From contig CACXPT010000077.1 of assembly GCA_902769585.1 (NCBI GenBank), positions 1 through 33,106 on the forward strand: a stretch of DNA of 33,106 nt, written 5' to 3'. This DNA is from an uncultured bacterium. Its GTDB lineage: Bacteria; Verrucomicrobiota; Kiritimatiellia; RFP12; UBA1067. A model generated the notes under the pieces. It was given only the letters and a program-made list of their open reading frames with translations. It did no database searches and was not told the DNA's origin. The translations under genes and the position numbers were made by a program. This document shows, piece after piece, positions 16,186 to 23,022 of the stretch (positions are counted from its first letter, which is position 1; the number at the start of each line of letters is the position of its first letter).

Positions 16186-17293
16186 GGTATCCATTCGCGA
16201 ACAGACGGCCCATCGTGAAGTAGCCGGGGATGCAGTTCTCGTCCAGAATACGGTCGCCCTCCATTTCCGGCACGTGGTCGCCGCGCACCGGCACGTCTAG
16301 TCCCAGCGAACGGTAGGTGCGCATCAGCGCGAACTGGTCTGTTGTCCCCTGGTCGTGGAACAGTTCCGTGAAGTCGGTCTTGTCCCCTTCCACGTCGCGC
16401 ACATGGATGAAGGCGATGCGGTCGCCAAAATGCCGCGCCGTCGCGTCGAGGTCGGCGCCCATCAACTTGAAGTTCGCCTGGCAGAACGTCACCGCGTTGG
16501 ATGGCGACGGACGGAGCGCGTACGCGCGGTCGTACGCATCCACAGAACCGAAGATGCGCGCGTAGCCGCCGAGCGAAGGCAGGCATGGGTCGTCGGGATG
16601 AAGCCCCATGCGGATGTCCCACTTCTCCGCAGTCGGCATCACGGACGAGATGAAGTACTCGTAGTTGGACCAGACTTGGGCAGGGGTGAGGTTGAGATGT
16701 TGAGGAGTTGAGATGTTGAGATGTTGAGATGTTGAGGGGTTGAGGGGTTGAGGGATTGAGGGGTTGAGGGGTTGAGGGGTTGAGGGGTTGAGAGGTTGAG
16801 GGGTTGAGGGATTCGCGGGAGATTTCTCAACATCACAACCTCTCAACTTCTCAACATCGCGTAGCGAGAAATACGTCGCCTTCGCGCCGCCGCGACCTTC
16901 GCGCACGCCCGTGCGCGCCCAGCCTGTCCCCACCATGAAGTTGTAGCACAAGAGCCGGATGCCGAGCCGTCCCATCGACTCCAGCAGCTCGCGGTAATGC
17001 GCCAGCGCCTCCTCCCGTTCCCCGTTCCCCATTCCCCGTTCCCCGTTCCCCGTTCCCCGTTTCCCATACTCCTTTATCGGCGACATGTCGAACGGATCGC
17101 CCTCGAGCCCGACGACGCGCAGGCCGGCGGACGCCAAGCCCGACACTATGGACGACAGCGTCTCGTACCGCCACGGGTCCGGCAGGCCCGTCAGCGACGG
17201 GTTCACCTTGACGATGACGTCCGTGATCCCCATCTGGAGGCAGAGCTTCCAGAGCGGGTGCGGTTTCGGCGGCACAAACTCGACCAGTTTCAT
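16145..17293 (-). CDS. uxuA: Mannonate dehydratase
   Basis: It converts D-mannonate to 2-keto-3-deoxygluconate in hexuronate catabolism (cytoplasm). UxuA signatures: MGLHPDDPCLPSLGG near residue 230, NAVTFCQANF, FIHVRDVEGDKTDFTE, and DVPVRGDHVPEM near 338 (metal and catalytic residues). The start MKLVEFVPPKPHP at 17293 is preferred to ATG 17344, whose extra 17 residues read through intergenic repeat, though a start there is not excluded. Two low-complexity insertions are carried in frame: a 7-base repeat array (peptide GTGNGERG, residues 75-93) and an 8-base array (PLNPSTPQ repeats, residues 145-200). It is the second gene after uxuB and overlaps the convergent esterase by 41 bases. Confidence 0.9.
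   Translation of the reverse strand: MKLVEFVPPKPHPLWKLCLQMGITDVIVKVNPSLTGLPDPWRYETLSSIVSGLASAGLRVVGLEGDPFDMSPIKEYGKRGTGNGERGMGNGEREEALAHYRELLESMGRLGIRLLCYNFMVGTGWARTGVREGRGGAKATYFSLRDVEKLRGCDVEKSPANPSTPQPLNPSTPQPLNPSIPQPLNPSTSQHLNISTPQHLNLTPAQVWSNYEYFISSVMPTAEKWDIRMGLHPDDPCLPSLGGYARIFGSVDAYDRAYALRPSPSNAVTFCQANFKLMGADLDATARHFGDRIAFIHVRDVEGDKTDFTELFHDQGTTDQFALMRTYRSLGLDVPVRGDHVPEMEGDRILDENCIPGYFTMGRLFANGYLKALLQGTEERRS
16696..16858. repeat. 8-base tandem repeat with 33-base inverted arms inside uxuA
   Basis: Ten units of TTGAGGGG-type octamers (16732-16811) are flanked by 33-base arms at 16696-16728 and 16826-16858 that are inverted copies with 3 mismatches. The coding strand gives the peptide PLNPSTPQ in every frame, because 8 is not a multiple of 3. 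The other strand is closed by TGA. Confidence 0.9.
17014..17066. repeat. 7-base tandem repeat (CCCCGTT) inside uxuA
   Basis: Six full units CCCC(G/A)TT with degenerate edges lie in the uxuA reading frame and encode GTGNGER repeats. A one-unit change would shift the frame. Confidence 0.9.
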
Positions 17294-17332
17294 CTTCCCT
17301 CGATTCTCAAGCAACTTACCTGTAACTTGACC

Positions 17333-17430
17333 AAGTGTTGCCAATATCCAATGTTGCCATTCTCAATACCCAATTTTCATTGGCGATTGGCAACATTGAC
17401 AATTGGCAACACTTACACATTGGCAACATT
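17333..17430. repeat. ATTGGCAACA repeats and inverted repeat between uxuB and uxuA
   Basis: Three direct copies of ATTGGCAACA(C/T)T start at 17386, 17402 and 17419 (spacing 16 and 17). An inverted copy at 17333-17345 (AAGTGTTGCCAAT) pairs perfectly over 13 bases with 17402-17414, so the spacer RNA can fold. The array begins right after the uxuB stop (TGA 17433-17431). Confidence 0.85.
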
Positions 17431-18354
17431 TCATACACCTGCACTCGCGAGGAAGCCGCCGTCCACGGGCACGGTGATGCCGGTCACGAAGCCGGCCTTC
17501 TCGTCGTCTAGCAGCCACTCCACGCACCCCAGCAGCTCCTCCGCCTCGCCGAAGCGCCCGGCCGGCGTATGCGCGATCACCTGCTGTCCGCGCGCCGAGA
17601 AGCCGCCGTCGGGTGTCATGAGGTACTGCTTCGAGCGCTCGTTCACGAAGAATCCGGGCGCAACAGCGTTCACGCGCACCTTCGCGGGCGCCATGTACTG
17701 CGCGAAGAACATCGTCCAGTTCGCGATCGCCGCCTTGCTCATCGCGTATGGCGCGACGCGCGTGAGCGGACGGTACGTGTTCATGGAGCCGAAGTTGAGG
17801 ATCGAGCCGCCGCCCGCCCTCGCCATCTGCAGGCCGAAGATCCGGCTGGGGACGACCGTGCCGATGGTGTTGATCTCGAGCACGCTCTTGAACGCCTCCA
17901 TGTCGATGTCCCAGAAGCCGCGGTCTGCGGGAAGGACACGCTCCTGCGCGTCCTCGGTCGCGCGGGAGCGCGACCCTCCCTGAAGATCCGCCTCTGAGAA
18001 CCTCAAACGTGTGGGCATTGCCTTCACGTTGTTGCCGCCCGCGCCGTTGATCAGGTACCTGCATGGCCCCCATTCGGCCAGCACGCGGTCCGCGATCTCC
18101 TGCATCGCCTTCTCGTCCGTCACGTCCCCCGGCTCGATGCGCACACTGGGAGGGACGCGCTCCTGCGCGTCCGCGGTCGCGCCGGAGCGCGACCCTCCCA
18201 TTATTTCAGAGGCCACCTTCTCCAGTTTCTCGCGCGTGCGTCCTATCAGCACCACCTTCGCGCCTTTCCGCGCGAGATCCTTGGCGATCGCGCTGCAGAG
18301 CGTGCCGCCCGCGCCCGTCACCACCGCAACCTTGTCCTTGCAGAATTCACTCAT
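17431..18354 (-). CDS. uxuB: SDR-family D-mannonate oxidoreductase (fructuronate reductase, YjmF type)
   Basis: 307 residues; the start MSEFCKDK at 18354 follows GAAGGAG. Rossmann motif VVTGAGGTLCSAIAKDLA, LINGAGGN, catalytic Ser in ILNFGSMNTYRPLT, and YAMSKAA (YxxxK). The C-terminal half (VNAVAPGFFVNERSKQYL, AHTPAGRFGEAEELLG, VPVDGGF) matches the SDR-type enzyme of the Bacillus subtilis exu locus (YjmF/UxuB). It interconverts D-fructuronate and D-mannonate with NAD(P)H, feeding UxuA. Two 52-base palindromic elements sit in frame: residues 52-69 (GGSRSGATADAQERVPP) and 125-142 (GGSRSRATEDAQERVLP). Both are surface-loop positions where relatives have short turns. Confidence 0.88.
   Translation of the reverse strand: MSEFCKDKVAVVTGAGGTLCSAIAKDLARKGAKVVLIGRTREKLEKVASEIMGGSRSGATADAQERVPPSVRIEPGDVTDEKAMQEIADRVLAEWGPCRYLINGAGGNNVKAMPTRLRFSEADLQGGSRSRATEDAQERVLPADRGFWDIDMEAFKSVLEINTIGTVVPSRIFGLQMARAGGGSILNFGSMNTYRPLTRVAPYAMSKAAIANWTMFFAQYMAPAKVRVNAVAPGFFVNERSKQYLMTPDGGFSARGQQVIAHTPAGRFGEAEELLGCVEWLLDDEKAGFVTGITVPVDGGFLASAGV
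17929..17980. repeat. 52-base palindromic element, copy A1 (in uxuB)
   Basis: GC-rich imperfect palindrome, bounded by GGGAAGG and CCCTCCC, whose two halves are near inverted copies. It differs from copies A2 and A3 at about four positions. No stop codon in any of the six frames. It is read in the uxuB frame as GGSRSRATEDAQERVLP. Confidence 0.92.
18148..18199. repeat. 52-base palindromic element, copy A2 (in uxuB)
   Basis: Bounded by GGGAGGG and CCCTCCC; it differs from copy A3 (in hemW, 14 kb away) by one base. It is read in uxuB as GGSRSGATADAQERVPP and has the same orientation as A1. Confidence 0.93.
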
Positions 18355-18385
18355 TGCCTTGTCTCCTTCAACGCGATTGATTATA
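18355..18385 (-). promoter_or_regulatory. Promoter and leader of uxuB
   Basis: TGG-TATAAT (18385-18380) is an extended -10; no clear -35. A 25-base stretch with GAAGGAG follows to the ATG at 18354, so this mRNA is leadered, unlike the five TATAAT-N6-ATG genes. Confidence 0.55.
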
Positions 18386-18424
18386 CCAAAAATCTCAGCC
18401 GCACGACTGACGGATTGTCGAGAC

Positions 18425-18453
18425 TTGCCTTTGGGGGCGGGATGCGGTAAAAT
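18425..18453 (+). promoter_or_regulatory. Promoter of the V-ATPase subunit B gene
   Basis: TTGCCT (18425-18430), a 17-base spacer and TAAAAT (18448-18453). The start codon at 18483 is preceded by AAAGGAG. It is divergent from the uxuB promoter. Confidence 0.55.
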
Positions 18454-18482
18454 ACGCGCCACGGTTTCCCCAAAGGAGTCCC

Positions 18483-19883
18483 ATGTTCAACAGCAAAGTA
18501 TATCATCGAATCGACGCGCTTTCGGGCTCGATCGCCACCCTTCGCGCCGAGGGCGTAAAGTACAACGAGATCGCGGAGGTGCAGTCGCGCGCTGGCACCT
18601 CCCTGGCGCAGGTCATCAAGCTGGACGGCCCCAACGTCACGCTGCAGATCTTTGCCGGCGCGCGCGGCGTGGACACAGACGCGTCCGTCCGCTTCCTTGG
18701 CGAGACGATGAAGATTCCCTTCTCCGAGGCCCTGCTCGGGCGCGCGTTCACCGGCACCGGCGAGCCGCGCGACGGCGGCCCCGCCATCACCGAGAACATG
18801 ATTCCGATCGGCCAGCCTTCCGTCAACCCCTCCAGGCGCATCATGCCGAACCAGATGGTGCGCACCAACATCCCGATGATCGACCTCTTCAACTCGCTCG
18901 TCAAGAGCCAGAAGCTGCCGATCTTCGCCCGCGCCGGCGAGCCCTACAACGAGCTACTCGCCCGCATCGCGCTCCAGGCCGACTCCGACGTGATCATCAT
19001 CGGCGGCATGGGCCTCAAGTACGACGAGTACCTGAAGTTCCGCTCGACGCTCGACGAGTCCGGTGCCCTTTCCAAGACTGTCATGTTCGTCCACACCGCG
19101 GCAGACCCGACCGTGGAGTGCATGCTCGTGCCTGACGTCTCGCTCGCCGTCGCCGAGAAGTTCGCCCTACAGGGCAAGGACGTGCTGGTGCTCCTCACCG
19201 ACATGACGTCCTTCGCCGACGCCATGAAGGAAATCTCCATCACGATGGAGCAGATCCCATCAAACCGCGGCTACCCCGGCGACCTCTACTCCCAGCTTGC
19301 CGCACGCTACGAGAAGGCGGTGGACTTCGACGGTGCCGGATCCATCACCATCCTCGCCGTCACGACAATGCCCGGCGATGACGTCACCCACCCCGTTCCC
19401 GACAACACCGGCTACATCACAGAGGGCCAGTTCTACCTCCGCAACGGCCGTATCGAGCCGTTCGGCTCGCTCTCCCGACTCAAGCAGCAGGTGAACAAGG
19501 GCACGTCGCGGTCCCTGCAGCAGGACAAGGTACTGTCTGCGGCCGAGATGGACAAGATTGCCGGAAGCGACAGGGAATGGTTCCGCGAGCACAACACCAC
19601 CCGCGAAGACCACCGTACGATCATGGACGCCATGATCAAGCTCTACGCCCAGTACAAGGAGACCGTCGAAAAGCAGTCGATGGGCTTCAAGATGAGCGCC
19701 TGGGACCAGAAGCTGCTCAAGTACGGTGCCGCCTTCGAGAAGGAGATGATGGACCTATCGGTCAACATCGACCTCATCGACGCCCTCGACCTCGGATGGA
19801 AGCTCCTCGCAGAGTGCTTCGACAAGTCCGAGGTCGGCATTCCCTCGAAGTTCACGGACAAGTACTGGCCCAGGAAGGGCTGA
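18483..19883 (+). CDS. atpB: V-type ATP synthase/ATPase subunit B
   Basis: 466 residues, full length for the non-catalytic B subunit of bacterial/archaeal V-type (A-type) ATPases. Visible marks: [41 protein letters not shown] (N-terminal barrel), [39 protein letters not shown] in place of a P-loop, [32 protein letters not shown], and [30 protein letters not shown]. It forms the A3B3 head with subunit A and helps couple ATP to ion movement. The usual partners (A, D, E, I, K) are not within 14 kb on either side, so it is a single-gene unit here. The start has AAAGGAG upstream. Confidence 0.95.
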   Translation: MFNSKVYHRIDALSGSIATLRAEGVKYNEIAEVQSRAGTSLAQVIKLDGPNVTLQIFAGARGVDTDASVRFLGETMKIPFSEALLGRAFTGTGEPRDGGPAITENMIPIGQPSVNPSRRIMPNQMVRTNIPMIDLFNSLVKSQKLPIFARAGEPYNELLARIALQADSDVIIIGGMGLKYDEYLKFRSTLDESGALSKTVMFVHTAADPTVECMLVPDVSLAVAEKFALQGKDVLVLLTDMTSFADAMKEISITMEQIPSNRGYPGDLYSQLAARYEKAVDFDGAGSITILAVTTMPGDDVTHPVPDNTGYITEGQFYLRNGRIEPFGSLSRLKQQVNKGTSRSLQQDKVLSAAEMDKIAGSDREWFREHNTTREDHRTIMDAMIKLYAQYKETVEKQSMGFKMSAWDQKLLKYGAAFEKEMMDLSVNIDLIDALDLGWKLLAECFDKSEVGIPSKFTDKYWPRKG

Positions 19884-19884
19884 C

Positions 19885-19905
19885 GGCGCGTCAAAACGCC
19901 GCGCC
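19885..19905. terminator. Possible weak hairpin between convergent genes
   Basis: GGCGCG and CGCGCC form a 6-base stem with a 9-base loop just after the subunit B stop. There is no T-run, so termination is uncertain. Confidence 0.3.
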
Positions 19906-19930
19906 CTGCCCTACCTAGGCGTACGGTCTC

Positions 19931-21301
19931 CTATTTAGCCGAGTCGTCGATCCAGAAGTTCTGGTTCGGGGCCGGCGGCACGAAGCCGTGCGTCGAACCC
20001 TGCACCCACAAGATCTTCTTCGGACCGGGGATGTTGTTGTAGAGGATCGCAAGGCCACGCGGCGGGCAGCAGTAGTCGCCAAGGCCGGCGCGCGTGATGA
20101 TCGTGAGGCAAGTCTTCGGGATGCGACGCGCGAAGTTGACCGGATCGTAGTAGCCGAGCGCGGGCACCCACGGTATGTACCATCCGTCGCCCGCAAACTT
20201 CCGCTCGAGACGAAGGGTGTTGCGCGCCATGTCACAGCACCAGGTGATGCCGCTCTCTGCGCGCGTCACGCCCTCGCCGCATCCTGCCGCCCAGATGGTC
20301 TGCAAGCCGCCTTGGCTACCGCCCTGGGCGTAGAGATCCTTGCCGTTCCACTCGGACAGCGACTTGAGGTACTGCAGGCCGCGCATCACGCGCAAGACCA
20401 TCCCGTTAAAGTAGGCCTGCTCCGGATCGCTGTTCTGCACAGGATCGAACGCATACTGCTTGCCGTTGGACTTGATCGCCTCTCCGAGTTCCTTGTAGTA
20501 AGCCTCGTCTGCGCCGAATGCTGGAAGCTTCATGCCGTGTGCGTTGATGTTGAGCACGATCTCGTCCTGACGGATCCATCCCGGCGGATTGTGCGGCGGA
20601 CGGTAGCTATAGCCGTGCGTCTCCAGACGGCACGGATACTTCGTGCCAGCATCGACACCCTTCGGCATAGTGAGGTAGCCAGTAACGGGACGCGGTCCCG
20701 CGCAATCGATCTGGACGGCATAGACATGTCCTTCCTTGGAGCTTGTCAGCTCTTTGCGGTCTGCCCGTACCGGCACCATCGCGAGCCTTGCGCGCTGCTT
20801 GGCCCAGAACGCATCAAAGTCTCCGGGCTCCGGCTCGCTCTGCAATTTCTCGGGCTGCACGCCAGCGCCGCCGTCGAAGAAGATGCGCTTGTCATGCCGC
20901 TCCGCGTTGTTCATCGGACGCGTCCCGTCGGGCGTGAGCGCATTTGCGGGGATGTTCTTGCGGTAGACGTTCCCCTTCCCGTCCACGAGCATCGCGCGAA
21001 CACGCACGAAACCAGGCTGGTCGATAGAGGTCTTGATGATTAGCGGCTCCGTGAGCGAAGCCGGGACCTTGCCTGAATCCCGCTTGCCGTCGTCGCCAGA
21101 ACGCTCCCACGAGATGAACCACTCTCCGGGCGGAAACGCCTTGATTCCCTCAAGCCGAAGGGTGAAGGTCATCTCCTCGCCAGGCGCGTAGAAAGGCATT
21201 GCCTTGTCCGTCACGCCCTTGAGGAACCCTCCGTCAAGCTCTCCCGCGAATGCAGCGGCCGCCGCCAGCACGAAGGACATAAACACAACTAGTTTCTTCA
21301 T
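19931..21301 (-). CDS. Secreted acetyl xylan esterase family (CE7/AXE1) protein
   Basis: 456 residues with a signal peptide (MKKLVVFMSFVLAAAAAFA). Residues of about 25-135 are an extra N-terminal beta-sandwich; the CE7 alpha/beta-hydrolase follows: PGDFDAFWAKQRARLA, GYLTMPKG, LETHGYSYRPP, LYAQGGSQGG near 327 (nucleophile Ser), GLGDYCCPPRG near 404 (Asp) and GSTHGF near 438 (His). The GLGDxxCPP signature is typical of cephalosporin C deacetylase/acetyl xylan esterase. It removes acetyl groups from oligosaccharides, here probably in the periplasm. AAAGGA precedes the start. It is last in the proS/sialate esterase run, after a 7-base repeat spacer. Confidence 0.9.
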   Translation of the reverse strand: MKKLVVFMSFVLAAAAAFAGELDGGFLKGVTDKAMPFYAPGEEMTFTLRLEGIKAFPPGEWFISWERSGDDGKRDSGKVPASLTEPLIIKTSIDQPGFVRVRAMLVDGKGNVYRKNIPANALTPDGTRPMNNAERHDKRIFFDGGAGVQPEKLQSEPEPGDFDAFWAKQRARLAMVPVRADRKELTSSKEGHVYAVQIDCAGPRPVTGYLTMPKGVDAGTKYPCRLETHGYSYRPPHNPPGWIRQDEIVLNINAHGMKLPAFGADEAYYKELGEAIKSNGKQYAFDPVQNSDPEQAYFNGMVLRVMRGLQYLKSLSEWNGKDLYAQGGSQGGLQTIWAAGCGEGVTRAESGITWCCDMARNTLRLERKFAGDGWYIPWVPALGYYDPVNFARRIPKTCLTIITRAGLGDYCCPPRGLAILYNNIPGPKKILWVQGSTHGFVPPAPNQNFWIDDSAK

Positions 21302-21344
21302 GATCTTTTCCTTTTAACTTCTGACATTAGACAATCGATCCCCC

Positions 21345-21393
21345 TTCACCATTCACCTTTCACCCTTCACCTTTCACCTTTCACTATTCACCA
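21345..21393. repeat. 7-base tandem repeat (TTCACCT) overlapping a stop codon
   Basis: Seven units of TTCAC(C/T)(A/C/T) lie in the spacer before the CE7 gene. The last units include the TAG stop (21386-21384) and final codons of the sialate O-acetylesterase gene. Confidence 0.9.
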
Positions 21394-22967
21394 ATGTGAA
21401 ACGCTCCCAAAGGAAGGGCACTTTCGTTGTACACGCAGCCGAACCACGGCTTCGAGTATAGGTAACGCAGCTTCTTCGGCGCGGCCACGCCGTCGGCGCT
21501 CACGACAAGCTCCGCGCCGCTGATGTTGCCGTCGCACTTGGGCTTGCCGTCGCGTCCCTTGCCCCAGACGAGGTTCTCGATCTTGGCGGGAACGAACTTG
21601 CCGTCCTCGCCGGCGATCTCGAAGCCGGTCTGGACGCTACGGTCCGGATTGTAGATGTACCAGCCCTCGGCGTCGTTGAACGTGAGGCGGAACTTGTTGC
21701 CGTCGATCTTCCATCTCTTCAGCGTAGGCGAGTTGTCGCGGATCGACGTGAAGCCGTAGTCGCGCTTGAGCGCGTGGACGGCCAGGCGCTTCGCGACCGT
21801 GCGCTTGTCGTTCGGATGGATGTCCGCGAGATTGCCGACATCGTTGATCACGGCCATTCCGGCATTCGGCTGCTCGGCGTCGAACTGCGCCTGCGCCTCC
21901 TGGATGTTGGCGATGCCGGGATAACCCCACGGGGCGAGCTGCACGAAGTACAGCTTCAGATCCGGGTTCTCGAACTCCTTCGCCCAGCCGTTGTAGAGCG
22001 CATGCATCTTCGAGCAGTAACGCTGGTACTCGCCCGCGTTATGGCATCCCTGGTACCAGATGAAGCCGCGGATCGCCATCGGCGCGAACGCCGCCACCAT
22101 TCCGTTCCAGAGCACGCTCGGCTGCTGCTGGGGACCGCCGTATATCCCCTTCCCGCAGTAGATGCCGCCCTTCTCGCGCGCCTTCTTGAACGCATCCGCC
22201 TCAAGCAGCGGCAGTTCCGCCACGTCCTTGAGGTCGGGACGCGACGCAAGGCCGCTGGGCGGCGTCCAGGCGTCGATGTTGGTGCCGCCCCAGCTGGAAT
22301 CCATCAGGCCGATGGGGATCTCAAGCGCACTGTAGAGTTCGAGCGCAAAATAGTAGCCCATTGCCGAAGGCAGGCTCAAGCCGCGCTGGAAGTCGGCGAA
22401 CAGCTGCGGATCCATCTCCATCCACGTGGCCTGCAGCCCGAGGTTTGGCTCGGTCTTCCACACGTTCGGCATCTTCACGAGACGCACGAGCGGACGCTTC
22501 GTCATCTGGAGGACCATCGCGCCCTGGCCATCGCGGAAGCGCGGCCCCTTCCCCCAGATCGGGCAGCTGGTGTTGGACTGGCCCGAGCAGAACCACACCT
22601 CGCCAACCAGCACGTCCTCGATCTTCTGCTCGTTCGTGGCGTTCTTCGAGGCCCAGAGGCCGTATCCGTTCGACCAGCTCCCGCCGTCCGGCTTGCAGCC
22701 GGTAACGGTGAGAGTCCGCCCCTCGCGCGAGGCAGGCATCGGATCGAGCTCGATCCTCCACGTGCCGTCGTCCTCGGCGACAACGGTCTTCTTCTGGTCG
22801 GCGAACCGCACCGTCACAGTCTCGCGCGGGTCCGCAAAGCCCCACACGCGAACGGGCATCTCCCTCTGCAGCACCATCTTGTCGCCAAACACCGGCGCCA
22901 GGCGCACGTCAGCCTCTGCAACGATGGCCATCGTGCAGGCCGCCGCCAAGAACACAAGCTTCTTCAT
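21384..22967 (-). CDS. Secreted sialate O-acetylesterase-type SGNH hydrolase
   Basis: 527 residues from ATG 22967, preceded by AAAGGA supplied by the 31-base leader repeat; the frame extends 31 codons further through that repeat but lacks a better start. Signal peptide, then the family opening VRLAPVFGDKMVLQREMPVRVWGFADP. Catalytic motifs: VWFCSGQSNTSCPIWG (Ser), GLMDSSWGGTNIDAW, IWYQGCHNAGEY (usually WYQGE.NA; the Glu is Cys here) and NLADIHPNDKR (Asp-His). It probably removes O-acetyl groups from sialic acids or hemicellulose outside the cytoplasm. The 3' end (HIGE-stop) is formed by the TTCACC repeat, so the native C-terminus may have been replaced. It lies between proS and a second acetyl esterase. 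Confidence 0.9.
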   Translation of the reverse strand: MKKLVFLAAACTMAIVAEADVRLAPVFGDKMVLQREMPVRVWGFADPRETVTVRFADQKKTVVAEDDGTWRIELDPMPASREGRTLTVTGCKPDGGSWSNGYGLWASKNATNEQKIEDVLVGEVWFCSGQSNTSCPIWGKGPRFRDGQGAMVLQMTKRPLVRLVKMPNVWKTEPNLGLQATWMEMDPQLFADFQRGLSLPSAMGYYFALELYSALEIPIGLMDSSWGGTNIDAWTPPSGLASRPDLKDVAELPLLEADAFKKAREKGGIYCGKGIYGGPQQQPSVLWNGMVAAFAPMAIRGFIWYQGCHNAGEYQRYCSKMHALYNGWAKEFENPDLKLYFVQLAPWGYPGIANIQEAQAQFDAEQPNAGMAVINDVGNLADIHPNDKRTVAKRLAVHALKRDYGFTSIRDNSPTLKRWKIDGNKFRLTFNDAEGWYIYNPDRSVQTGFEIAGEDGKFVPAKIENLVWGKGRDGKPKCDGNISGAELVVSADGVAAPKKLRYLYSKPWFGCVYNESALPLGAFHIGE

Positions 22968-22973
22968 CTCTTT

Positions 22974-23004
22974 TCCTTTCGTGTGTTTCGTGTATTTCGT
23001 GGTT
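22974..23004 (-). repeat. 31-base leader repeat carrying a Shine-Dalgarno (copy 2)
   Basis: Identical to 5684-5714 and with the same 6-base distance from AAAGGA to the ATG (22967). It lies between proS and the sialate O-acetylesterase gene. Confidence 0.9.
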
Positions 23005-23022
23005 TGAGATTCACTTACATCC

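Noticed and set aside
16696..16858. CRISPR-like array in the tandem repeats
   Set aside because: Units are only 8 bases, contiguous, without unique spacers, and no cas gene is present.
17929..18199. Rho-independent terminators at the palindromic elements
   Set aside because: They lie inside coding frames, lack T-tracts and recur with fixed ends in unrelated genes.
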